Source of the DNA: Emcibacter sp.
Lineage (GTDB): Bacteria > Pseudomonadota > Alphaproteobacteria > Sphingomonadales > Emcibacteraceae
DNA: 5,354 nucleotides
Direction: 5' to 3'
Assembly (NCBI GenBank): GCA_016765435.1
Contig: JAESPY010000049.1
Coordinates: forward strand, 1 to 5,354
The notes below the pieces were generated by a model. The model was not told the DNA's origin, did no database searches, and worked only from the letters and a program-made list of their open reading frames with translations. The translations under genes and the position numbers were made by a program. Shown piece after piece: positions 1 to 5,354 of this stretch (the stretch's first letter is position 1; each line of letters begins with the position of its first letter).

Positions 1-1
1 A

Positions 2-626
2 GGTTATGGCGTTGGGGGAGACAAACCGGGCTTAAACGAAGCCAAAATCTCTTCATTTCAAGGGGAAAGTTATTGGATAAAATGTTCTAAAGTATATATG
101 TTTTTTATTATGGTATTAGGTTTTGTCAGTGCCCTCGTAATGGCAGAACTTATATTCGATGGTATATTTACAGATTTTATAAAATTAAGGGATGATCTGC
201 TTGGCTTGGAAAGGATTGTGTCAAAGGCAATATTTTGGATAGTACTACTCTTTTTTGGTGGAGTTGCATTAAATAATCTCTACGGATTGATTTTTTTGTG
301 CAACCTATGATGAGGGTTTCTAAAGAAGGGATATGGCTACAGGGTTCGGTTAAAAAATTTCATTTAATCGAATGGAACAATATTACAGGAATTGATCTAA
401 AAGAACGTAAAATGAGAAATTTTCTTCTTCCTTTTCATTCATTATCTATGAAGGTTTTAACTATTAGGTTGAATCGCAAGAAAAAATTTATTTTACTCAA
501 AAAAAAATTGCATTTCCGTTAAAAAGTCTATCTTTCGATCCTTCTGTTCTTAGACAATACGTTGAAAAATATTCAGATGGGCAATGTATCGTTGATAATA
601 AACTAAACATCAAAAAAGGGAGGTAA
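2..626 (+). pseudogene. Frameshifted small membrane protein with PH-like C-terminal half (STM3941-like), left end cut by window
   Basis: Three consecutive frames together read as one protein. The first frame is open from the left edge (position 2) to a stop at 308-310. It contains two hydrophobic segments, encoded at about 98-150 and 230-297. The second frame (298-522, GTG or in-frame ATG at 307) carries a beta-rich stretch with RVSKEGIWLQG and IEWNNITGIDL, the pattern of small bacterial PH-like domains with two membrane helices such as STM3941-like proteins. The third frame (507-626) supplies the expected ending, IAFPLKSLSFDPSVLRQYVE. The joins fall at a T7 run (291-297) and an A9 run (499-507); one extra base in each would restore a single ORF. 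Either the gene is dead or both runs were under-called in sequencing. A true start could lie at ATG 98 or outside the window. Family assignment rests on motif memory only, and the function of such proteins is unknown. Confidence 0.55.
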
Positions 627-782
627 TGACCGCAATTAGCCCGAATTATGACCTGATGAAGCCTGAGCATTCTTTCTTTATTTTAGAGCCAGAGTTTGGA
701 AAACTTAAATTTTCTTGATTTTGTATCTGGAAGTTATAATTCTTGGGGAAAGTTGATGGGCCTGGAAGGCAGTGGGCAATAA
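626..782 (+). pseudogene. Short broken ORF pair after the PH-like gene, unrecognised
   Basis: An ATG at 626-628 overlaps the previous stop (TAATG). It opens a 30-codon ORF ending at 716-718, beginning MTAISPNYDLMKPEHSFFIL. A second frame is open from 687 to the stop at 780-782 and includes SLENLNFLDFVSGSYNSWGK, which reads like a natural continuation. A GGGAGG sequence sits just before the ATG but is only 2 bases away, too close for an ideal ribosome binding site. The translational overlap and the apparent frameshift suggest a small downstream partner gene that has decayed. I do not recognise its family, and both pieces could be chance ORFs in AT-rich DNA. Confidence 0.3.
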
Positions 783-789
783 GACTTGG

Positions 790-883
790 TTATGTGGGAT
801 CTGCCGTTAGTTTGGAGAGTCGATACCGAAAGTAATAAATACCGTTCCGATTGTAGAGGTGAGGGCCTCTTTGTTTTGGGCAT
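790..883 (-). pseudogene. Degraded N-terminus of a tyrosine recombinase (phage/island integrase)
   Basis: Reading the minus strand from an ATG at 883-881 gives MPKTKRP. After one extra base near 862-860, the neighbouring frame continues HLYNRNGIYYFRYRLSKLTADPT to a stop at 792-790. The pattern of a short basic start, then LYNRNGIYYFRYRL, is typical of the first residues (DUF6538-like region) of many proteobacterial integrases. That family inserts prophages and genomic islands by site-specific recombination. Only about 30 of the usual 350 or more residues are present, and both catalytic regions are missing, so no activity is possible. It probably marks an old integration or deletion end. The opposite strand has a competing 42-codon ORF, so this remains a motif-level call. 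Confidence 0.42.
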
Positions 884-920
884 CTTTCACAGCCCTGTGT
901 ACCAGTTTGGGCGGTCGTGA
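792..920 (+). other. Unassigned 42-codon ORF opposite the integrase-like fragment
   Basis: An ATG at 792-794 opens a short frame ending at TGA 918-920, beginning MWDLPLVWRVDTESNKYRSD. No ribosome binding site is visible and no family is recognised. It lies antisense to the integrase-like remnant, and at most one of the two readings reflects former coding sequence. I favour the minus-strand reading because its motif is recognisable. It is listed so that the stretch from 627 to 1223 is fully described. Confidence 0.12.
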
Positions 921-928
921 CAAGAAGA

Positions 929-1054
929 ATGCGAAAAGGAAAAATATAAATTTTTCTACATGGCGACCACAGAGTGAAAGACCTTCCATTAAATCGGGGC
1001 AAGGTCAGTCTTGATATTAAGATATTTCTCGAAAAATTTATTGATGCGGTATAA
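929..1054 (+). pseudogene. Possible C-terminal remnant of a second PH-like protein
   Basis: The frame is open from 863 to the stop at 1052-1054, with an ATG at 929. The 41 residues from that ATG include RKGKYKFFLHGD, then DLPLNRGKVSLDIKIFLEKF. This order (basic hydrophobic strand, an LPL turn, then an SxD-initiated amphipathic helix) mirrors the ending of the broken PH-like protein further left, which has KKKFILL, FPLKSLSFDPSVLRQYVE. That suggests the tail of a related, perhaps duplicated, gene whose front half is gone. There is no good ribosome binding site, so it is unlikely to be made as it stands. The resemblance is by eye over about 40 residues and could be chance. Confidence 0.28.
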
Positions 1055-1064
1055 TTTTTAATTT

Positions 1065-1083
1065 AGAAAAAGCGTCTTTTTTT
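1065..1083 (+). terminator. Weak AT-rich hairpin with T-tract
   Basis: AGAAAAAG (1065-1072) can pair with CTTTTTTT (1076-1083) around a CGT loop, with further T following. It lies just after the stop of the last remnant ORF and before the operon promoter, a sensible place for a terminator. The stem contains a single G-C pair plus a G-T wobble, so it would be unstable. It overlaps the left end of the repeat shared with the second promoter region. Confidence 0.2.
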
Positions 1084-1094
1084 TGCAAATTGCA
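1079..1094. promoter_or_regulatory. Candidate upstream activator site, copy 1 of a shared 14-base repeat
   Basis: TTTTTTGCAAATTG at 1079-1092 is repeated exactly at 4437-4450, upstream of the second sigma-54-type promoter. Here it extends into a perfect 11-base palindrome, TGCAA-A-TTGCA (1084-1094). There are 86 bases between the repeat and the GG of the -24 element, within the usual range for enhancer binding by a sigma-54 activator. An IHF-like sequence (TAACTCATTGAAA, 1138-1150, one mismatch to the consensus) lies in between, where DNA bending would help. The activator itself is not encoded in this window. Confidence 0.4.
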
Positions 1095-1177
1095 TTTCAG
1101 TTTCATAATAAAGAATATTAAAGTGGAAAAAATTATATAACTCATTGAAAAAATTCAACCTTCTCATTACCTGAAAT

Positions 1178-1193
1178 TGGTATGATCCTTGCT
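1178..1193 (+). promoter_or_regulatory. Sigma-54 (RpoN) type promoter of the polysaccharide operon
   Basis: TGGTATGATCCTTGCT matches the sigma-54 consensus TGGCACG-N4-TTGCT except for two C-to-T changes. GG (1179-1180) and GC (1191-1192) are separated by exactly 10 bases, the diagnostic -24/-12 spacing. Transcription would start near 1203, leaving a leader of about 20 bases that contains AAGGAG (1211-1216) and then the ATG at 1224. No comparably good sigma-70 promoter is seen here. Sigma-54 promoters need an activator ATPase, so the operon is probably tightly switched. Confidence 0.72.
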
Positions 1194-1223
1194 CCTTATA
1201 ATAATTAAATAAGGAGACGCGCA

Positions 1224-2855
1224 ATGAAAATTATACGGGAACGCCCCTGTCAGAGACGATATCATCGTTTAACGGCGCCTCTTCATGTGATTTTCGAGGG
1301 GCAGGTGGCAATCGTTGCCACGGATTGGAGCGTGGGGGGGCTGGGCCTTGAGATTAAGGAAAGTCATTTGCCCAAAGTTGGTTTTGAAACGACTGTGGGC
1401 GTAATCCTTTCTTTTCAGGGGTATGATATTTCATTTAATGCCGATGTTATTGTGGTGCGGGTCGATAAAGATTCAGCATTGGCTGGATTTCAATTTGTTG
1501 CATTAGAAGAACGATCCCGTGATTTGTTAAATTACTTCAGTTCAGATCTGATCCGGGGGCGGATGGGTACTTTTGAGGATAGTATATGCCGTATTGATGT
1601 GCCTGTAACACCTATTTCCACACAACCCACCACCAGCCATATATCGGAAACCCCCGTTCGGCGGCTGCCCTTAAAAACTATTTTTATGGCAACTTTTTAT
1701 ATCTTGGCGGGAATTCTGGTTTTTTCTTATGTGGCTATTCTAATCTATTCAAATTTTATGCGTTTGGAGGTTTCTAGCTCTGTGGTTTCCACACCTTTGC
1801 AAACGTTAAGGATGCCGGTTGATGGTGTCATAAAGCACATTAATTTTGAGGTCGGCACCCATGTGAAGGCGGGGGATGAAATTCTCAGGATTAATGACTT
1901 GAAACTGGAAAGTCAGATTAATGGGGCAAAGATAAGAATTGAGACCGCCCAAAAAGCCATTTGGCGCATGAAACAAAAACACAAAATTGACGTGGAAAGA
2001 ATGAAATTATATCGGATCGTCAACCGTACCGATAAAAATATTGCAGAGGCCAGATTATCGGCAAAGCGGGAAGCTTTGAATGCGGCGGATGCTCATTTCA
2101 TTCGCATGACAAAGCTTAAAGAGAATGGCATCGTCACCACCGCGCAATATGAGGCGGCCCGGAAAAGCCAAATGCAAGCCGCCGCTGCCGTCCGGGAAGC
2201 TGAATTTATTCTGGAGAAGAATGCGGCCATGGATGTAGCCTCCGCACGGCGGCATTATAACCATAAAGAATTCACGACAGATTTGGATATGCTGGCCCTT
2301 GATTTAGAGATGGCCTATAGCACGCTGGAAATGGAAGTAACCAAGCTGGAACAGCTTGATAAAATAAAAGCGCGGCTAGTTCTTCGCGCGCCCTTTGATG
2401 GCCGTATCGTTAATCTGTATCAAACGGCTTATAGTAACGTGGCCCGCAATGCGCCGTTGCTTTTGTTGGAAAAAGATAATGATATTTCCATTACCGCCTT
2501 TCTCAATCAAAAGGAAGTTCTGGAAATTGGCTTGCATGATACGGCGAAAATATTCATCCCAGCTTTGAATATACATCTTCCGGCAACGGTGGTTAAGATT
2601 GACCGCAGTTCTTTATTCCTCAATAAAAGCAATACGCATTATACATGGCACGATAAAAAAGACCGCACAGCCGCCGTTATCCTGTCTTTGCAGATTGACG
2701 CCCAGTCTATTTCCCATATCCATGCGGGTCTTCCGGTAGTGGTTATTTTTGATCGGCGGGAAACCAGTGATATATGGTCTAAAATTAAAGGCATCGTCGG
2801 ATATTCGGCTAAAGCCAATGGACAGGTAACAGGGGGGGGAGATGGAGAAATCTGA
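1224..2855 (+). CDS. Alg44-like c-di-GMP receptor and periplasmic adaptor of exopolysaccharide synthesis
   Basis: 543 residues. Residues 10-112 form a PilZ domain with both c-di-GMP-binding motifs intact: RxxxR at R11-R15 and DxSxxG at D34-G39. A linker and one membrane helix (about 152-176) lead to a periplasmic HlyD/membrane-fusion part. That part has two lipoyl-like halves (about 192-226, with MPVDGVI and GTHVKAGDEI; about 382-416, with RAPFDGRIV), a helical hairpin between them (about 226-380), and a beta-barrel to about 510. This order is that of Alg44, the co-polymerase that activates Alg8 in alginate synthesis when c-di-GMP binds. The well-known Pseudomonas protein is about 390 residues; the extra length here is mainly the hairpin. 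The start is set by AAGGAG (1211-1216), 7 bases before the ATG, and by the RxxxR motif lying near the N-terminus. Its 3' end overlaps the next gene by 14 bases. The inferred role is c-di-GMP-gated control of the polymerase and a periplasmic scaffold. A G7 run (1334-1340) lies in the DxSxxG codons. Confidence 0.85.
   Translation: MKIIRERPCQRRYHRLTAPLHVIFEGQVAIVATDWSVGGLGLEIKESHLPKVGFETTVGVILSFQGYDISFNADVIVVRVDKDSALAGFQFVALEERSRDLLNYFSSDLIRGRMGTFEDSICRIDVPVTPISTQPTTSHISETPVRRLPLKTIFMATFYILAGILVFSYVAILIYSNFMRLEVSSSVVSTPLQTLRMPVDGVIKHINFEVGTHVKAGDEILRINDLKLESQINGAKIRIETAQKAIWRMKQKHKIDVERMKLYRIVNRTDKNIAEARLSAKREALNAADAHFIRMTKLKENGIVTTAQYEAARKSQMQAAAAVREAEFILEKNAAMDVASARRHYNHKEFTTDLDMLALDLEMAYSTLEMEVTKLEQLDKIKARLVLRAPFDGRIVNLYQTAYSNVARNAPLLLLEKDNDISITAFLNQKEVLEIGLHDTAKIFIPALNIHLPATVVKIDRSSLFLNKSNTHYTWHDKKDRTAAVILSLQIDAQSISHIHAGLPVVVIFDRRETSDIWSKIKGIVGYSAKANGQVTGGGDGEI
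2832..2841 (+). promoter_or_regulatory. G8 tract serving as ribosome binding region for the glycosyltransferase gene
   Basis: Eight G residues (2832-2839) followed by AG abut the ATG at 2842, inside the last codons of the Alg44-like gene. AGGGGG (2831-2836) at about 5 bases could pair with the 16S tail using a wobble. The overlap implies translational coupling between the two proteins. Loss of one G would fuse the two reading frames (see findings). Confidence 0.5.
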
Positions 2856-4431
2856 TCAACGGCCTTATGTGGATGAACCAACGGATTGGCCTAGGGGCTT
2901 TGAGAAATGGTCTTTATGGCCTCTGTATAATATCGCCTTTTATCTAGGCTGTTGCTATCTTGCCATTATGTTGCTGCCCAACAAACTGTGGGAGCCAGAA
3001 GTGCGGGAAATTACCGTTGCCATTGGAACATTGGGTATTTGGCGTTATGGCTGGTGGTTCACTCATGCCATAAGAGCCTTTATCTATGGTCATTTTATCT
3101 ATCCGGCTGTGCGCAAAAAGGGGCAGGATGTCTGGAAAAGCGGTTGGCGGCCCCGCCATTTGCATTTTATGATGACGACCTATAATGAACATCGGGATAT
3201 CACCGAGAAAGTCGTCCGCTCCATATTGGGGGAAATACGTAATGCGGATGTGCCGGGGACCATATGGTTAGGCTCCGTCGTACGCTTTGATGAGGATATT
3301 ATATCAGACTTTATCAGGAGAGAGGCTCGCGGGCTTGATGTGACGCTTCGCATCATACGACAAAATGTCCCAGGAAAACGCGCCGCCATTGGATTGGTGC
3401 TGCGGGCTATGAGCCGGGATAGTGTGGAAGATGATGACCTGGTGGTTTTTATGGACGGTGATTTTATTCTGTCAAAAGGCGCCATCCAGTGTTGTATGCC
3501 ATTGTTTAAAATCTATCCAGAATTACAAGCCTGTACCACCGATGAAGAAGTTATTTGTATTGGCCCCCGGTGGATTGAAACATGGCTGAAAATGCGGTTT
3601 TCTCAAAGAAGGCTCGCTATGCAATCCCATGCCCTTGCGGGTCGTGTGCTCACCTTGACGGGGCGGATGTCTGTATTCAGAGCGTCTCATTTGCTGAAAC
3701 TTGAATTTATCCGCTTGCTGGAAGCGGACCATTTGAACCATTGGCTGTGGGGGGATTTCAGGTTTTTATCCGGGGATGATAAAAGCACTTGGTATTATAT
3801 GCTCAAACATAAGGTTCAGATGCTCTATATCCCCGATGCCTTGGGCTATACGGTTGAGGTTATCGAGGGCGCTGGCATGGACCGTATGGTACAGAACTTT
3901 CGGCGCTGGTCTGGTAATATGCTGCGTAATGGATCGCGGGCCATATCCCTTGGCCCCACCGGGATGCCTTTTTTTATTTGGTGGTGCCTGATTGATCAGC
4001 GGCTGTCCATGTGGACCATGCTAGTCAGCCCTGTTCTGGCTATATGCGGCACGCTTATTATCGGGCCAAGTTATTTGATTTCCTACCTGATATTCATTGC
4101 GTTAAGCCGCATGTTATTGTCCCTCTTTCTCTTTCGCTATTCCCGGAAGATCGAGATGACTTATCCTTGGATTCTCTATCTCAATCAGTTGATAAATGCC
4201 GCTGTGAAGGTCTATTGTATATTCAGGCTTTCAAAGCAGAAGTGGGCCAATCGTGGCAATCAAACGTCGGAATCAGAAGGCAGTCATTTTGTCGAGACGC
4301 TTCGGATTTCTATGGCCAATTGGTGCACGATAGTCGCCGTGACCCTGTTGGTTCTTGTGACGTTGTTATATGCCAATCTTATCACATTGCCCTCATTCGA
4401 AATGGTCGTTCTGGCCATGGAGCTGGGGTAA
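2842..4431 (+). CDS. Alg8-like processive family 2 glycosyltransferase (exopolysaccharide polymerase)
   Basis: 529 residues, close to the roughly 490 of Pseudomonas Alg8. Hydrophobic segments at about 29-47 and 58-85 precede a cytosolic GT2 domain. C-terminal membrane segments follow at about 388-408, 410-430 and 493-515. Visible GT2 motifs are TTYNEH (112-117) for the nucleotide-sugar fold; DGD (205-207), the DxD metal/UDP site; GDDK (311-314), matching the DDK catalytic triplet described for Alg8; and QNFRRWSGN (351-359), equivalent to the QxxRW acceptor motif but with one extra residue before RW. Alg8 polymerises GDP-mannuronate and passes the chain through the membrane; the sugar used here is not determined by these motifs. 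It overlaps and is probably co-translated with the Alg44-like gene, in the reverse order to Pseudomonas (alg8 then alg44). Bacterial cellulose or hyaluronan synthases are the alternatives, but the PilZ-HlyD partner and DDK motif favour the Alg8 type. Confidence 0.83.
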   Translation: MEKSDQRPYVDEPTDWPRGFEKWSLWPLYNIAFYLGCCYLAIMLLPNKLWEPEVREITVAIGTLGIWRYGWWFTHAIRAFIYGHFIYPAVRKKGQDVWKSGWRPRHLHFMMTTYNEHRDITEKVVRSILGEIRNADVPGTIWLGSVVRFDEDIISDFIRREARGLDVTLRIIRQNVPGKRAAIGLVLRAMSRDSVEDDDLVVFMDGDFILSKGAIQCCMPLFKIYPELQACTTDEEVICIGPRWIETWLKMRFSQRRLAMQSHALAGRVLTLTGRMSVFRASHLLKLEFIRLLEADHLNHWLWGDFRFLSGDDKSTWYYMLKHKVQMLYIPDALGYTVEVIEGAGMDRMVQNFRRWSGNMLRNGSRAISLGPTGMPFFIWWCLIDQRLSMWTMLVSPVLAICGTLIIGPSYLISYLIFIALSRMLLSLFLFRYSRKIEMTYPWILYLNQLINAAVKVYCIFRLSKQKWANRGNQTSESEGSHFVETLRISMANWCTIVAVTLLVLVTLLYANLITLPSFEMVVLAMELG

Positions 4432-4436
4432 ATTAA

Positions 4437-4450
4437 TTTTTTGCAAATTG
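4437..4450. promoter_or_regulatory. Candidate upstream activator site, copy 2 of a shared 14-base repeat
   Basis: TTTTTTGCAAATTG is identical to 1079-1092. It begins 6 bases after the glycosyltransferase stop codon, with 79 bases between it and the GG of the downstream -24 element. A TTTCAG follows each copy (1095-1100 and 4459-4464). A separate perfect palindrome, GAAATATTTC, lies at 4464-4473. Position and repetition suggest the same regulator binds before both transcripts. The sequence is AT-rich, so a chance match is possible. Confidence 0.38.
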
Positions 4451-4528
4451 ATAATTGTTTTCAGAAATATTTCAAAAATACCCCCACGTGAAAATCCTAA
4501 CATACTGTGAATAATGAATATTTTACTT

Positions 4529-4544
4529 TGGACCGCTTCTTGCT
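4529..4544 (+). promoter_or_regulatory. Second sigma-54 type promoter, before the SGNH gene
   Basis: TGGACCGCTTCTTGCT has GG (4530-4531) and GC (4542-4543) separated by exactly 10 bases, a complete TTGCT and a G at the seventh position. The predicted transcript starts near 4554, giving a leader of about 25 bases before the ATG at 4579. The distance from GC to the start codon (35 bases) is close to that at the first promoter (31). It gives the third gene its own transcript despite its position behind the operon. Confidence 0.68.
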
Positions 4545-4578
4545 TTGTTTGTAAGGGAAAGGCACAGGTGATTTGTAA

Positions 4579-5354
4579 ATGCTTATGAAATCTGAAAATA
4601 ATAAAACCAGAAAGAAAAGTCCTAAGGGGCCGCGTTTCTATAGTCTTGTCATTTTCCTTACTTTTTTAGCGGGCTTGGGGCCGATTATATTCAACCTGGT
4701 CATTGATCCCTATGAAATGAATGATCTGGTTGATTTTGGCATTGCCAAAGAGAAAATCAGTGAAAAGGCCCATTATCCATTGTGGAAGGTAACGCACTTT
4801 CCTGAAAATAACGCTGATATTGTTATTTTGGGGGATAGCCGCGCCCGGGCCATGAAGAATAAATATTGGCATGATTTAGGCGCAGGTCAGACGTATAATT
4901 TTGCCTATGGTGGGGCTACTATGCTCGAAATATACGATACATTTCATGTGGTTAAAAACAGTCGCAATCTGAGAACGCTTGTTGTCGGTATTCAATTGAG
5001 AAGCTTTGACCCGGATCATAAAGGCCGGATGAACAGGGTATCAGAGGCGGTTCGGCTAACGGATAATCCGATAAAATATTATTCCAACTGGTTTGTGTCC
5101 GGGATTGGGGTGAGGGTATTAGATAACGCATATGGTGATAAATTGAATTGGATGGCGGCAGCTAATCCGATCCCATCCGTTTATGCGGGGGAGATCCCCG
5201 GAGAATTAGAGGACCTTCTGAAGCCAGTGGTCTGTGCCAGTTGTTTGTTGCCGGAAAATGTCCCCGCCCAACAGCATCCGTCTGCGAGCCAAATTGAGGC
5301 TTATTATTTTGCCACAAGATTGGGCGTATGGCAGGGCCTTTGGCCCCCGATCAC
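4579..5354 (+). CDS. Membrane-anchored SGNH/GDSR hydrolase-like protein, 3' end outside window
   Basis: 258 codons are visible and the frame is still open at the right edge. A basic N-terminus (KTRKKSPKGPR) leads to one membrane helix (about 21-41), placing the rest in the periplasm. ILGDSRARA (83-91) is the first SGNH block, with Ser87 as candidate nucleophile. NFAYGGATM (107-115) fits the second block, and VVGIQLRSFDP (135-145) the strand that follows in GDSR-type relatives; a classical GxND block is not seen. The Asp/His of the final block would lie beyond the window. AGGTG (4566-4570), 8 bases before ATG 4579, favours that start over the ATG at 4585. SGNH enzymes add or remove acyl groups. 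Beside an Alg8/Alg44-type synthase, polymer O-acetylation (a role like AlgJ/AlgX, though without their GTSYS-type motif) is a reasonable inference. Substrate and direction of reaction are unknown. Confidence 0.7.
   Translation, partial: MLMKSENNKTRKKSPKGPRFYSLVIFLTFLAGLGPIIFNLVIDPYEMNDLVDFGIAKEKISEKAHYPLWKVTHFPENNADIVILGDSRARAMKNKYWHDLGAGQTYNFAYGGATMLEIYDTFHVVKNSRNLRTLVVGIQLRSFDPDHKGRMNRVSEAVRLTDNPIKYYSNWFVSGIGVRVLDNAYGDKLNWMAAANPIPSVYAGEIPGELEDLLKPVVCASCLLPENVPAQQHPSASQIEAYYFATRLGVWQGLWPPI

Noticed and set aside
1145..1158. TTGAA-N4-TTCAA inverted repeat as an operator
   Set aside because: It is a short, A/T-only-spaced palindrome in AT-rich DNA with no second copy before the other promoter; chance is likely.
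1181..1186. TATGAT as a sigma-70 -10 element
   Set aside because: There is no acceptable -35 at 16-18 bases, and the same bases fall inside a much better sigma-54 match.
1..1223. tRNA gene or att site adjoining the integrase fragment
   Set aside because: I looked for a cloverleaf and a T-loop-like sequence and found none; no direct repeat flanks the fragment.
3180..3485. 101-codon minus-strand ORF
   Set aside because: It is antisense to the catalytic region of the glycosyltransferase, Ser/Arg-rich in composition, and shows no motif.
4011..4436. 141-codon plus-strand ORF inside the glycosyltransferase gene
   Set aside because: It lies in another frame of a gene with clear motifs and membrane segments; its own translation has no recognisable domain or ribosome binding site.
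4443..4457. Hairpin terminator after the glycosyltransferase gene
   Set aside because: The arms do not pair beyond three bases and the T-run lies on the wrong side; no terminator is supported here.
4486..4491. CACGTG palindrome
   Set aside because: It is a six-base palindrome with no partner or known bacterial role at this position.

Overview
The window looks like part of a bacterial chromosome from a Gram-negative proteobacterium. Inner-membrane, periplasmic and c-di-GMP-linked polysaccharide proteins, Shine-Dalgarno starts and two sigma-54-type promoters all point that way. Moderate GC in the genes and the protein style suggest an alphaproteobacterium, possibly marine, but that is a weak inference; no marker gene is present.

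Positions 1 to about 1060 are AT-rich and contain no convincing intact gene. They hold a broken gene for a small membrane protein whose C-terminal half looks like a PH-like (STM3941-like) domain. Its reading frame breaks at a T7 run and an A9 run. After it come several short ORFs in shifted frames. On the minus strand there is a short degraded piece resembling the N-terminus of a phage/island tyrosine integrase. I read this segment as the decayed edge of a mobile or accessory region.

Positions about 1065 to 4431 hold a compact two-gene operon. A sigma-54-type promoter (1178-1193) and a good ribosome binding site precede an Alg44-like gene (PilZ, membrane segment, periplasmic HlyD-type adaptor). 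This overlaps by 14 bases an Alg8-like family 2 glycosyltransferase gene. By analogy with alginate synthesis, the second protein is the processive polymerase in the inner membrane. The first would be its c-di-GMP-sensing co-polymerase, reaching into the periplasm. The polymer made cannot be read from this window.

Positions 4432 to 4578 are intergenic and hold a second sigma-54-type promoter (4529-4544). It drives a membrane-anchored SGNH/GDSR-type hydrolase-like gene that runs off the right edge and probably modifies the polymer. Both promoter regions carry the same 14-base sequence (TTTTTTGCAAATTG) about 80 to 90 bases upstream of the -24 element, where a sigma-54 activator would bind. The two transcripts are therefore probably one regulon: an alginate-like exopolysaccharide system controlled in transcription by a sigma-54 activator and after translation by c-di-GMP.
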